Shown: positions 25,603 through 37,562 of the stretch, one piece after another
Layout: each line of letters begins with the position of its first letter
Position numbering within the stretch: the first letter of the stretch is position 1
Origin: Taenia hydatigena
Lineage: Eukaryota > Platyhelminthes > Cestoda > Cyclophyllidea > Taeniidae
Direction: 5' to 3'
Assembly: GCA_036345935.2 (NCBI GenBank)
Contig: JADWOT020000002.1
Span: 6,633,145 to 6,697,144, forward strand
DNA: 64,000 nucleotides
The notes under the pieces: generated by a model
Seen by the model: only the letters and a program-made list of their open reading frames with translations
What the model was told of the DNA's origin: nothing
Database searches by the model: none
Position numbers and translations under genes: made by a program

Positions 25603-26157
25603 CTATCCAGTTGGTGACCAGACCCATAACGGCAGGAAAGCGCTTCCCAAACGTTCTTCCATGACGGGAATGGGCACGCGGTAGAGGAGCAAGAGAGCGT
25701 CCAGCGGTGTCATCCAGAGAACATCACTGAGCCGAGGTCCTGGTAATACTCTGTGGCGTATCAGATTGAGCAAAGGCGACTGCGGAAACAACGCCCATTT
25801 CCGTATATAATAAGAAACTGTCTGCTATGCATGCATTCTTGACTTGCACTTCCCACCCTTACACCACATGGGCTTACATGCACCTTAACTAAGCAATGAA
25901 CTACACACAGTAGTGAGATTAATATCAACTAATTTTACCTCAACATCTTTAAATAGCACCGAGCATGCAATCTATTTTGTGCGATTTCGAAAGCACACTT
26001 TGCTTAATGAACCCAACATTGGCACTGATGCCCTAAAAGAATTTATGTGATCATTTGACCTACCATAGGATCGAGAAGAACGAGGCTTGGCATGCCTTGA
26101 TTCCTTGAACAAAAGTGACAAATGCTCGACTGCATTCAACCCGAGCTGGCTCGCCAT
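25603..26157 (-). CDS. Two-exon small gene, left copy
   Basis: Mirror of 52792-53346. Exon 1 is 26064-26157 and exon 2 is 25603-25817. Exon 2 translates identically in both arms. The one visible difference from the right copy (Asn/Thr in read-through) lies just past the exon 1 donor, in presumed intron. It sits downstream of the E2-like gene and the unresolved exon cluster, on the same strand. Confidence 0.4.
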
Positions 26158-26219
26158 GGTGGGATTAGGATACCTATCACCAAAAGGTCCCTATTTTGTT
26201 GCGGAGCAAATCGTATGGA

Positions 26220-27469
26220 TCATCGAGTTCCACGAACAAACCACCTCGAATCCGAATCTAGGCCTACATTAATTGACCTTTTATCTAGTCGTATTCCCGC
26301 CTGCATTCCATGCAAGCTGTTATTGGTGGACAAGGCACACGAACGTCCTTGTAAGTTGGCGTTGAAAAGGTTAGGGCAGTTTTTTACTTGCTTTAGCAGG
26401 CTTACTGACAATGTCATCATATTCTTCGCTAGATGAGGCTTTGCTATATGAAGACAAACTAAAAACCAGCTTGGCAATTCCACCTTGAGCATCCGATTTT
26501 GGTGAAGATTTCTGCACCGTGTCAACGCCTTCGTGAACCATAGGGTAGGAGTCCGGAGCCAATTACTGTATTTGCCTCCACTATCGCCGTCACCGTCCTT
26601 ATCCAGAGGACATATGGAGCACTCCTTGTGTCGGTCATCTTCGGAAAAAAGGCTATCGAGTAGAGCCTTCGTGCCTTTGCTATCCAGCGCCGACCAAGGA
26701 CAGAAGTCTGCAAATCAATGACGGCCTACTTGATTCTTTAATTTCGAACATTCTGCTTAAGTAAAGAGGAGAACTGTAGCTTGTGCGCAACTGATATAAA
26801 CTTGCCGAGCACTCAAGAAATGCATAGCATGGACAGTTACTGGACGTTTTTCTCGGCTCTGGTTGAGACTGATCTTGATGTACGACATTTCCGATGAAGA
26901 GGGTGTTATAATGATCACCTAGTTCATCACAATGATGGTCAGCTCCCAATTTCCATTAAGTAGTAAATAGTACAAGCATCTGCGTTCTGGTCCTAGCGAG
27001 GATGCCAGATAACAACGCACCGTGATTCCAGTTTGAGTGGTAAGTAGAATATTACATAAGGACCAGAAGTGCTTTCACGTTCAGAATCAAGCGAATAGCG
27101 TATCTTTGCAAAAAATGAGACGGCATCAGATGTGGTAGCGGGGAGCGTAAAATCTTAAGGCAATAGCAGTACTAGCAGAAGCACCAATCGCATCACCACC
27201 TTTCTGATCGGAATCGTTCCTTATTTCCGTCGCATCCTCCACCTTCTGCGGCTTTTCCTCTTCAGTAGGCAGACTGTCGTTATCGTAAGCCTACTCGAGC
27301 TATGCGGTATTTGGTGGGAAGTGACGTCCCCTGACTGGAAGGTCAGCTAGCACACGCGTCGTCATTGTGGATAGCCGTGCAGGATCATCGACTACACCGA
27401 AAAGTTGTTTGCTGAATCGAAGACGGGTGATCAATGAGATAGGGCACTGCCTTCACCAATTCTAGCAGG
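26220..27469 (-). CDS. Cluster of coding-like exons, unidentified product, left copy
   Basis: Mirror of 51480-52729. The acidic patch is at 27126-27290, the long frame at 26220-26707 and the Ser/Glu-rich frame ends at 26371. Differences between arms here are few. In the FCPWS frame one substitution is synonymous at Pro (cca/cct), and a change near 26900 is Gly/Arg in one frame but synonymous in the frame reading MSYIKISLN. That is weak support for those frames. The same frame overlap is present as in the right copy, so the disruption predates or is shared by both arms. Confidence 0.38.
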
Positions 27470-27708
27470 CAAGCCAAGCAGATAAACTATAAGACACACA
27501 ATCGAGTCCATTCGTTTAGCCCAAAATTTGGACTGTAACCAAACTTTCAGACCCTGCAACTGTTACCTGGAGTCAAACTTCACAAACTGGAATAATGAAA
27601 TGTTCCATTTCCAGTGTATGCATTATGAAATCCTTGGCTTTTTTGCAAAATGCACTCATCATTGGTCCCAAACACTGTTTGCATGAATTTTAATACACGT
27701 GACTTTGC

Positions 27709-28299
27709 TTATCTATGGCAGTGGTCAAGAAGGCTAGAAAATATGGGACCGTCTGAAGGGTCGATGTTGGGATGAAATATGGGTGAGTCGAATGACACCT
27801 CAGGCCTGACCTTGGGATATCCTGAGCAGCGCTTGATCTGAAATTAAAAACTTTTCATTTAAAATGCACTCTGTGCCATGACGAAGTTATCAAAATATCT
27901 CTGATGACGTGCGGAGTGCCGACAATGTTTGGTCTCATTTGCGTGTTTCAAGCATTCCACAAGATCATTTGCAGCTCGCATTTTTAAATAAAAGTTTTAA
28001 GCCTTATTAACTACCTTTTACCAAATATGAGCAATCGCAGAAATTGAACAAAAATTCCGCGTAAAGTCAAGCAATGTCAAACTGGTGAGGAAATTTACAG
28101 TTAACTGGAAGTCCGCATGCGCGTTGTAGCCGGATTTGGGACGCAGTGAAACCTTAACCGTGTTCGCGTCGATTCCCATGATGGATGCTTGGCCATCGGT
28201 AGAGGCATCAATTATTCTGCAGAGCTGCTGCACGTCCTTTGCAAATGCATGCTTAGTTGCTGGGGGTGTCATCCGGGAGACTTTAATAAAACGAGTCAT
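27709..28299 (-). CDS. UBC-fold E2-like (ubiquitin/NEDD8-conjugating type) gene or fragment, left copy
   Basis: Exon 1 is 28099-28299 (ATG start, 67 codons, phase 0 donor t/gtaaat) and exon 2 is 27709-27837 (acceptor aatttcag, open to TAA). Joined, it gives about 109 residues. The end of exon 1 and exon 2 read like the E2 core: a strand ending DFQLT, then IKRCSGYPKVRPEVSF, then FHPNID, which is the HPN motif before the E2 active site. The spacing without a long TPYEGG-like insert resembles the NEDD8 E2s UBC12/UBE2F. These enzymes carry NEDD8 or ubiquitin as a thioester on a Cys shortly after HPN. In this model that position is Phe (DGPIFSSLL) and the frame ends soon after. A further intron after the DG codon could restore a Cys; otherwise it is an inactive UEV-like protein or a truncated copy. 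Confidence 0.6.
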
Positions 28300-28760
28300 T
28301 TTAATTGCGCCATTACTAATAGTCCTTTATGAACAGGAATAATGAAATCAACCGCTTAGTCGAAAAGCAAAATAGGATAGAGGAATAGAGCAGATGACGT
28401 TTAAACATTTAAATGCAAAATAAGCTGTGCACAGAGCATTTACAGTGTTTTGTTATCCAGCGCGCAAAAGTCACGAACGCGTAAAGGAAATGGTGGGGCT
28501 TGAAGCACCTGGACCCGTGCAGCGATGTGACTTCCAGCTCACAACGAGCCAATCGGCATTCAGCGACACTTGGTTTCGCCATTCTGCTGCTAATTTTGCT
28601 AGCACAGATACTCTCCCTTAACAGCGGTTTGCTTTCGCCAAAGTTTTGCGGAGCAGGTTGTGAAACACCACTATGGAATAGTGTTTCCTCGAAAATTGCG
28701 CTACAAAATTGGAAAACCTTAAGCAGTTTCGCATAACGACGTTGTATAAATATGAGTTGC
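28300..28760. promoter_or_regulatory. Region upstream of the E2-like ATG, left copy
   Basis: Expected to hold the promoter of the E2-like gene, which starts at 28299 on the minus strand. On the plus strand it also contains two overlapping short frames (28427-28621 and 28500-28736). The second has a hydrophobic segment, FAILLLILLAQIL, that could be a membrane helix. No clear TATA element is seen. Mirror region is 50189-50649. Confidence 0.25.
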
Positions 28761-31700
28761 TTCCTTTTTTCTTTTTAGTAATTGCTGCCTAATAACTATC
28801 GGGCCCTTTAAGCCAGCTGACTCAAGATGCTATTAATCTCGCTGACCAGTTTTATTCTCAGCTAGCATGACTTAACCCGACGGGAAATAACGCACTTCTA
28901 TTGTCAAAGTAAATCGTTATTTACATCAAAAGCCAGTGTATCAGAATACCGCATGAAACGCAACAAGTCTTGGTGCAAATATACAAAAAGCCAGGTCTAA
29001 CACCGCCTATTAAGCTTCCGTATTAATGACAATTTGCACGCTTGCTGACCCTACCCACGTCACGACAAGTGGGAAAGAGGTCGTGTGCATGGCCGCATTG
29101 CGCCATACTTATCATTTGTAGTATACGACTGAACTAGTGACAGTATCAGCACCTATCTATACAGATTTGGATTCCAAGTAGCACGCCAGCGCCTTATCCA
29201 CGCCCTTAATTTAATCGTGAACCTGGTGCCGCGACTGCTCTCTTTATAACTAGGTGGTATGATGTGCGACTTGCACACCTTGGACGCCGCAGAAATAGAT
29301 GTCGTAGTATTATGGCACAAGCGAAATCAGAGCTGGTGTGGACACCTTTCGTAAAGGCGTAAAGTAAACAATTCTCACAGACTACTGTGAAAACCGCATT
29401 GAGCAGTTTTCAGACATTACTAAACAAACTTTCGGCAAAGATATTTCGATGTTTTCGCATCGTGGGGCATGATACGCTTTTGGGAAGAATCACAAAGGAA
29501 AAACGGAGGTCTGATGCGCAGAGAAAAGGCAAAGCATATGGACTTAGTTGAATGGTGTTTCTGAGATTAAATCCTCATGCATCAGTAATGCATGTAACCT
29601 GCAAAACAACCGCAGAAGTCAAATTCGCTGTGATTTATGGACTGTATTTTTGTTTCTGTGAAAGAAGAAAGTTGTGCGAAATTGAGGAACAAGTATACAT
29701 AGTCCTTTTGGCAGTTAACTACCATTCATCCATATTCTATTTGCATGCACAAAGATGAACCAGACAGCAAGAAACGCTTCCTTGTGCAAATTGCATAATT
29801 TTGCCTGCATTAATTAATGACATTATCATGAGATAAACATGTATTTAAGTAAAACACCTCGAGTGACTGACGCACGGCTGCGTAATTCTCTAAGTTAAGG
29901 AGCTTATACGTTCAATGCTGATGTCAAAACATGGTGCTGCAAAATTTTGTTGACAGACATGCCTGCTGCAGTTGTGGTGTTAATCAAGTGAGAGTTCCTT
30001 CACATGCAGACAGGACAAATTAAAATGAACAAACACATGCCTTGGGATCATTGAACTAAAAACCCATGAAGCGTAGCAATTTGTCAGCTCGAGATGCCTT
30101 GCTTAGGGGTGGGTTCATTCCTGTTCGGATAACAATGATATTGATATTTAAATGATAATGAAAAGTAAAGAACAATAAGTACCATCACGAATTAGGGCTC
30201 GATTTTCATACATTGACTAGATACTTCGATAAAACATGTGCCCTTCATAACGAAACTGTCCTGAATGGGATGCATTTAAATGACGGCAAGTCAATGTCGT
30301 AATAAAACTGTAAGCATAAGCAGAGAAAGTCTCAAGCTGAAACATATATTCACTTTTACATGTTGCAAACGTGGTGAATTATTTGCTTCAGCTATGAAAG
30401 CCAACCATCCGCCTTCCATAAAAAGAAGTAAAGATAAAGCTTAATTCTACTCGGAGCACAAAAATTGGAAAATCAAAGATTCTATCAGGGTAGTTTTGCA
30501 GGTTTAAATCAAAGGATAGGAAAATGAATGAGGATTGTAGTTCCTTATTTGCGTTTTTAAAACAAGTAAGGAATTTAATGAGGATATAGTGTTGACCGAC
30601 ATATTTTACACCACCGAGGCCTAATTTCGTCCCATTCCCGGGCAAAGGCTGGGAGCCATGCCTCAGATCGTAAAGATATGCAAGCATTCATTGTTGTGAC
30701 GAAAGTGGACTTTTACGAAATCCATTAAATCTATGTCAATGCATACGAAATCCTGAATTGGAAATTCAATCGCAAACACTCAGAACAGACGCTTGTAAAG
30801 ATTTTGTCTGTCAAGTCTTTGTTGCCTTAACCTTCACGCAATTCATTGCACAGTGCCAAGATGCGATGCCACTTGTTCTCTAATCCTCGGTATAGGTGCG
30901 AAAGGAAGGATAAGGTACACTTCCAGCCCGGTGTTTATAACAAGAGTGCACGAATTTATTTGGTTCGCAATGGGAAGTTTAGTATGCGCATGCATTTTAA
31001 ATAAGGGAAGGAATGCCATCGGTTCAAAAGTGTGGGCCAAACAAAGGGTTTTTATGATGCCAAATCTATCGCTTGTATTATTACAAAATCTCTTTGAAAT
31101 GTGCGAGTAATCCTATCAGTTTCTTCGTATTTATATGAGATTATATCACACAATTCCCAACGGAGTGCTTTTGAGAGATGGTTATGTCAGCTAAGCATCG
31201 GGGAGGCCGCGAGTCAGGATACTTAGCAAACAGAAGATGCTTTGGTCAATTTCATTTGCCGTTTTCTCAAATCATGGTAATTGTATTATATTTGAGTCTT
31301 TGCCAGATATAATTTGAACCTAATCTGCATTTATTATCCATATCAGTCAGAGATATACGCTCTTGCTCTAGCTTAACTATGCGGTACATTCAGAAAGCGA
31401 TCACAAAAGTGAAGTGCGATTTTCCAATCGTACAACCTTTGGCTATACGTTTTGTACATGCTCGTTAATTATACGACGAATCGCAAGTAAATCTGCGACC
31501 GTCATCGTCCAAACACATTTAGCTTCATGGGTACCTAAGTCTGTTTTCTTAGCCATTCTCCAACATTTTACAAAAATCACAAGTCTCTCGCTTAATTTAC
31601 AGGAAATGAGACAGGTACTTGGTCGCTGTAAGCAACTTCCTCCAATTTGCGTATAGAGTAGCACGAACGGTTTCATTATGGTAGAGTCTCCAGAGTAGAA

Positions 31701-32628
31701 GTCGTAATTACGCACGATGCTAGATTCGGAATCACAAGAAAAAACAAACAGCGAGCTAATCGCGTTGCTTACATTTTCTATTATAAGCATTTATCCAGTG
31801 GTTTGATTTGCATCTAGATCGGTATATTCTGCCTATTAGTGCCTCGTTACATAGGTCTATTCAGATTTCTTTCAATGGGCAATTATTGACACAACTGAAC
31901 AAAATTATCGGATCAAGAAGCCTTATTGTAAGCGCTGTGATTAATTTGAATGTGCTCCGGAGACCTGCACCGTAACACATGGTGCTGCATAACATTTAAA
32001 GTTCCGAATTTTGCTCAGGCATGGATAATTAGTGTCTTTCAGCACAGGGACAATCATGTTTTTCTGATAACATTTCAAAGGTTAGCATTGATCGGCCAAT
32101 GTATGCACATGAAATGAAAGTCCATGTGTCGCATCACTTCCACCGCCCTCCGTCGTACTGCTATTTGGCAAGAATACGCAGTCGCCGTCATAAGTGCTCA
32201 ATACATTGAGTCTGATTGCTGAAAAAGCTCACAGGCAATTAATAGATTAAAATTCCACACGCTCAATCAAGGACAATTGCTGTAATAGCAAAATTTTTGT
32301 TGGCTCCACAATTTAAAATGTCTGTGCCGACAAAAACACACTTCAGCTTGTTTTATTTTAGCACGTTAGAGGTCATTGCGGCAAACGGATGTCAAACGAT
32401 TTGGATTTTGATCAGTTTATTCAAGAGAGCATTTCAGTATAAGTGGCTCCAGGGCTCATATAAATCTTCATTTTATATATAGGTCGCTTTTATGTTTGCT
32501 GCGACATTGTCTTTTTAATGAACCGGTTTAATTGTCTACTATCGCGATTTCAATTTGGTACGGTTATATTTAACACAAATTTTTACAGAGGTTTTCTTCA
32601 CTGCCTTTTTACTTTAAAGGATAGACGA
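28761..32628. other. Gene-poor stretch between E2-like and ankyrin genes, left arm
   Basis: AT-rich sequence with only short unsupported frames on both strands. The 5' end and promoter of the ankyrin gene should lie at its right end, where a possible 5' UTR acceptor (ctttaaag) precedes the ATG at 32629. Otherwise nothing recognised. Mirror is 46321-50188. Confidence 0.5.
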
Positions 32629-35600
32629 ATGGATACCGGCCCTTTAGATGGTGGCACCACTTCAGTTACCTTGTCTCAAGCAGTGGAAAATAATCTGCTT
32701 TCGGTCGCAAGGCAGCTACTGGAAAACGGCATGCGTCGTCTTTAACTCTTCGCCATCGATTAACCCTATCATTCCTGATTCGATACGAAATGACTAACAA
32801 GGCTCACACTTTCCATTTTATTAATCCGTGTATAATACTTGCGCAGCTAGCCAATCATAGTGCCTGTTGCCAGGCGATAGTATTATCAGCTATAACGCTC
32901 AATTCTGTTATCATACGTAATGTAACATCGCCTGTTCAACATGGGTAAACCAGTCCACACATCTGATCCAACGTTACTTCACATTTTCTAAGCTGATCCT
33001 AATGTGCACACAGAAGATTCCATGACGACTCCACTCATAGAAGCTACATCAATGGGTAACATAGAGATGATGCAGCTCCTCCTCGATAATGGGGCTCACA
33101 CATACCTGTGTGATTACCATGGCAGCACGCCCCTCCACCGGGCGGCAAGGAAAGGCAATTTAGCCGCCGTCACTCTGCTGTGCAAATCTGACAGCACAGC
33201 CAACATAAAAAATAATAGCCACCAAACACCGCTAATGAAAGCCCGTACACATGGTCACTCTGATGTTGTGCAATGCTTGCTTTCGCTCGAGGCCAATGAG
33301 GAAGTTCAATCAATTGATGAACGTGGATCTACACTGGTTCCTGCTAATATTGTGGCACGTGACATCGTTAATTTCTTTGCATCTAATCTTGTTTCTTAGT
33401 TACCCTATGATATGATGCCCCAGAATTTCACGCATTTAGAGGTAAAATAACTTGACTTAGAATTCAATCAACCCTCCCTCATGTTGCCGATAAGTGAACA
33501 AATATATCAAAGCAAAATAATGAGCATATTATTTTAATCAAACAAAGTTTTGCTTTTGCAGCACACGCACAGATCGGACGATGAGGAAGATGAGGAAATT
33601 AGAAGTGATGAGCCACAAACTCTCTTTCAAGCCATACTTCATAACAATGCCGCTGCCATGAAGCGTTTGTTGGAGAGCGATGTAGGTCGCATTTGGTATT
33701 CGTGATCTCCTGTACTCTAAAATAAAATAGACGCAACCAAATTACGGAGTTAAATTTGCAGGTAGTTAAAATTATTTATGACAAGAAGAGTAAATGCAAT
33801 ATCTTAAGGAAAGCAAAACCGAACTTGTTCCATGCACTCATAACATAGGATTAATGCGACCGATAAATGCAGGATTAGCCATTTTTATTCTCAGGCGAAT
33901 CCTAACGAAAGCGATGCGAAGTCGTGGTGTCCTGCACTTCAGTTGGCAGCGTATAAAGGAGATCAAGACGCATTGAAGATCCTCCTTGAGCATGGCGCCT
34001 CGGTTTCTTGCACTGACAAGATCATGAACACCGTGCTTCACTGTGCAGCCACAAAAGATCACCTGCCATGTGTACGAATACTTCTCAAACGAGGAGCTCG
34101 CCCTGATGTGGCAAACCTGTATGGTCGGACCCCTTTGGATAGAGCCGTTCGTTACAACCACATGAATGTTGTCCGTTGTCTCATTTTTCATGGTGTCGAC
34201 GAGGGCTACAAACTGAATGAAAGAAACCAATCTGCGCTTACTCTTGCTAGTGTCGAGGTATGTATTCTGCATTGGCTTTATGACATTCGCGGAGGCAACG
34301 TCCTTAATCGTCGCCAGCACAACTGCGTATAAGAGTAATTTTGCGCACTGCATGCTCTCAAAATGGTAAAAATGCAATGGTTTAGCGAATAAATATGGCG
34401 ATACCTCACGACGTATTTATGTGCAGGTTTATTTCTTGTACAAATAGTGAGACTATGAAATGGCAAAATTCATTTTGGAAACCACCCGCTCCTCCCCTTC
34501 TCGAAGCAGATGCCTGCAAGTTGCACTTGAGCATGCTGCCTTAAACGGTCACCTGCTACTGTTGCAACTGCTACTCATGCATGGAGCTGATATCAACTAT
34601 TCTGATGCCTCTGTGGATCCACCAACTCTTGCAGCGATTCGTGGCCGCCACCTGCCTGTTCTTCAATACTTTCTGTCAAACGGAGCTAATATTGAGCAGA
34701 AGGACAGTGAGGGCTGGACGCCACTCATGCTGGCCGCCAAGGTTGGTGACGTAAAACTAGTTGACCATCTTTTGGACGCTGGTAAGTGGTTGTTTTTGCA
34801 CAGCCATAGTGTTTGCTAAGCCCAAATTTCTTTAATTATTAAAGAGTTTATCTCCTTAAAGATAACACAGATTTTTCGCATCTTCACAACAATAAAGCAG
34901 CGCCATCATTGATTCTAACCACCTGTTTATGCAAATAGCCTCTTAATCATTCCCATCTCTGCTTTACTACCAACAATGTGTTGTTTCTAAGTCCCTTGTG
35001 CTCAGAAGCGGATGCCAATGCGACGACTGAAGGGAATATGACAGCTTTTCTAATTGCCAATGATCATGGTCACAGAGAAATATGTGAGAAGATCTCAAGT
35101 GCTGTAGAACGTGGTAATAACCACAAATTATGTCCTGCTTCTTGGCTATGCTGTTAAACACCAAAATCATGGCGAGCGAATTCAGCAAGTGTATCAATGA
35201 AGCCCAAATTTATTTATTATACTTGTTCATCGTTTTGGAACTTTGCTGGATAATTGATGCGATAGCAGTAGCGCATTCGCATATTTATTTTGCTTACGTG
35301 TATTGGAGGTCAGTTACGAAGATGGCAGTCGAATTTGTAAAAGTCGAGAGGCTTCTTCCCTCGACTTGGCAAATTCTTGAGCCACAAGTCAGCACCAAAT
35401 AAATGAATACAGTCGGGTAAATTTACTTTTGGTAATCATTACTAGTAATTGTCGTAGGGGTATTCACGACAGGCCGAGGAACAATGTAGGGGCGACCATT
35501 GAGCATATGTCTTCCAAGTTAGCTGATCGAGGTGTGTTTACGAGATGTGGCTTTGGGACTGCTTTGCAAATAAACTTCTCAAGCACGTGTTTACGGTTAG

Positions 35601-35671
35601 AGACAACTGGCTGGGATCAATCAGCCTCTTGGCATTCGCCTGAAGAAAGTCGAGCTACATTGCTCTGTTGA
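32629..35671 (+). CDS. Ankyrin-repeat protein gene, left copy (multi-exon, with in-frame TGA)
   Basis: Exon model: 32629-32734; 32993 to about 33366 (donor unresolved, 33366-33390); 33562-33681; 33895-34257; 34448-34781; 35006-35113; possible last exon 35490-35671. Several junctions have good sites (gat/gtaggt, gag/gtatgt, g/gtaagt; acceptors ttgcag, ttctcag, ctcag) and phases agree. The product would be about 530 residues with about 13 ankyrin repeats. Clear repeats start TPLIEATSMGNIEMMQ, TPLHRAARKGNLAAV, TVLHCAATKDHLPCV and TPLMLAAKVGDVKLV. An acidic linker, DDEEDEE, lies in exon 3. Ankyrin repeats bind proteins; the partner and location are unknown. No kinase, SAM or death domain is visible. 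Oddity: the join 34257/34448 begins with TGA exactly where the repeat expects Gly, so the gene may be a pseudogene, or the true splice differs. The first donor (c/gtcgtc) and the last acceptor are weak. Confidence 0.82.
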
Positions 35672-35830
35672 AATTTGTCCTACATAAATCAGTTTCTTTA
35701 AATAATTATGAAAAATAGGGAACAAACGTCCCCGCTTTCCTTTTGGTCTATTTGCCTGTTTTAAACAGTCTTTTGGCTGCATTACTAGGATCAGGTAGTT
35801 ATCGTCCCATCAGGTTCGCATAGAGTTGAG

Positions 35831-37295
35831 CCACAGGGAACTCAGCCTACCATAACGCGTTTTACTAAATTTCTCGCAACAAGTGCCTGCCTTCAATTTT
35901 CCGTAAAGAGTCGAGATAATCTGGTGCAACATTGCTTTAAGTTGGTGCTTGGAATGATGCTACTAATATCGCGAGAGGTAATAGACTCCACTAATGAGCA
36001 CAAAGAAGCTGAGGCGTCCTTTGGCATGGCAGGTTAGAGTAGAGGGTCAATTTGATAGTGTTAATCATTATTAAATGATCCTGTGTGCGGGAAGGCGCAC
36101 AGGTATTGCTAGTGGTGCAGCAGATTCCTCGTCCATCTCGTTCCATTGGTCACTTAAATATTTAAGGAACAGATTTATTTGGTAATCTTTAACTTGGTGA
36201 ATGCGATTCTGGGTGTTTACGTTTCGAACTCTAGTCTACCTCAAGGAGAGCTAACGATGTCCTCATTGCTGGCTTTTCGTTCGCCGAATGCTTCTCACCT
36301 AAGGGGCACTTTTACTAACGCACGCATCACCTGAGTATCAATGGCGACTTGGGTCCCTACTTTTGGCTTATTTGCGGAGCAGTGTGATTCCTGTATTTTT
36401 TCCAAGTCCGCTCCATAGTTTGGTGCTGTTAGCAATTTCTACCTAATTGACCAGGTTAAATTATCGATATTTTCTAAATACTTCTTAACCTTGTAAATCC
36501 TTTAATTTATACAAGAGTCATTATTCCAAGCCCATTCAGATTAATGGTTAGGACTCCATTAAAGATCCTTGAGACGATGATTGACAAAATTTTCACTAAG
36601 CAATTTTGTGCGTCCCATCGGTAAGGCAAAGATTGGGATCGCACAACTCGATGACATGGCCCTTCGGGATTCCGCATATAAATCTCCCCTAATCTGCCCT
36701 TACAGAAAGTTCACAATGTTCCTGTTGCTTTATGGAAGTAATGTCATTATCGATCTGATAGAAAGTCTCTGCAATTAAAATATTCAAATTGAGTAGCTTT
36801 GCAGGCTAAATAGCAGCCAATAAATCAGCCACGCATTTAAGAATTTAAGCCAATGGTTTACTGCAAGTGCCAAATCGGATTCCCTGCCTTCCTTTAGTTG
36901 AAGCGTACATTCTCAGCACGATCTGTTATGGTGACCCACATTGGTGGAAGGCATTTTCGACGATTCGAGAATCACAACGGACTCTGATGTCGAAAAAGTA
37001 TAACCATTCTTTTGCAGTTGTACAATAAAGAGGCGGGTGTGGGTATAGCGCACATTACATGCCGATTCGTTAAAAATGAGTCGACATTTCCAATATTTGC
37101 GACAGAAGTTGGGGTTTGTGCCGGTTGTTCGGATCATACGTTTTGAGTGGGTCATGAACTTATTGGCCAAGTAAGTTTCTCAAGTCATACATGTGCTCAT
37201 TTCAAGTCGCGATCCGATAAACTTCTTTCGCGGTTGAGAAGACGGCTTATCGCTAAATTAGGACAAAAAATCCGTGGGTGCTGGCGGCATAGGTG
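35831..37295. other. Left part of the spacer without a supported gene
   Basis: AT-rich. A frame at 36581-36778 contains LDDMALRDSA, which faintly recalls a reverse-transcriptase motif but has no flanking support. Confidence 0.35.
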
Positions 37296-37562
37296 ATGCG
37301 AGCACTATTCCATGGCAAATATGCAGGTGTAGAGTCGTGGAATGTTAAAGTAGCTGAAGATAAGGTCACCTATTTCAACAAGGGATTCCTTTCAAGGTTG
37401 CCACATTGCACACTCGTTACAGGGGCATTTGCGGAACGCCGGTTCACTGCACTGTTAAAATGTGCCTCGAAACCAATGGCTGGCGTACGCTTGGCGCAAC
37501 TGAACAACAGCAGCAGTGGCAGCAGTAGCACAGATTCGTTCAGGATCTGCATAGACAAATAG
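37296..37562 (+). CDS. Unidentified coding-like exon in spacer
   Basis: A frame of 88 codons open from just after a possible acceptor (ggcatag) to TAG. It starts MRALFHGKYAGVESWNV and ends in a Ser-rich segment, NNSSSGSSSTDS. Composition is protein-like. It is not linked in phase to the ankyrin gene upstream with any confidence, and no family is recognised. Confidence 0.35.
   Translation: MRALFHGKYAGVESWNVKVAEDKVTYFNKGFLSRLPHCTLVTGAFAERRFTALLKCASKPMAGVRLAQLNNSSSGSSSTDSFRICIDK

Larger units (their letters stand above)
14950..35830 (+). repeat. Left arm of giant inverted repeat
   Basis: The reverse complement of this whole segment is found at 43119-64000. Frames at 35429-35671, 33004-33399, 28018-28299, 24910-25212 and 15168-15350 all have mirror partners, and paired coordinates add to 78947-78950, so net indels over 21 kb are only a few bases. 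The inner edge is sharp: the arms agree up to the motif ending gttgag at 35830 and then diverge completely. The outer edge cannot be seen, because the right arm reaches the window end; this arm may extend left of 14950. It contains the ankyrin gene, the E2-like gene and other paired frames. It could be a true chromosomal palindrome or an assembly product of two haplotypes. Confidence 0.97.

Noticed and set aside
33838..34377. 179-codon minus-strand frame opposite the ankyrin exons (and its mirror at 44572-45111)
   Set aside because: Shadow of the ankyrin exon on the other strand; the plus frame has ankyrin repeats and splice sites.
36581..36778. Possible reverse-transcriptase remnant (LDDMALRDSA)
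   Set aside because: Only a few residues resemble the RT active-site region; no flanking RT motifs in any frame.
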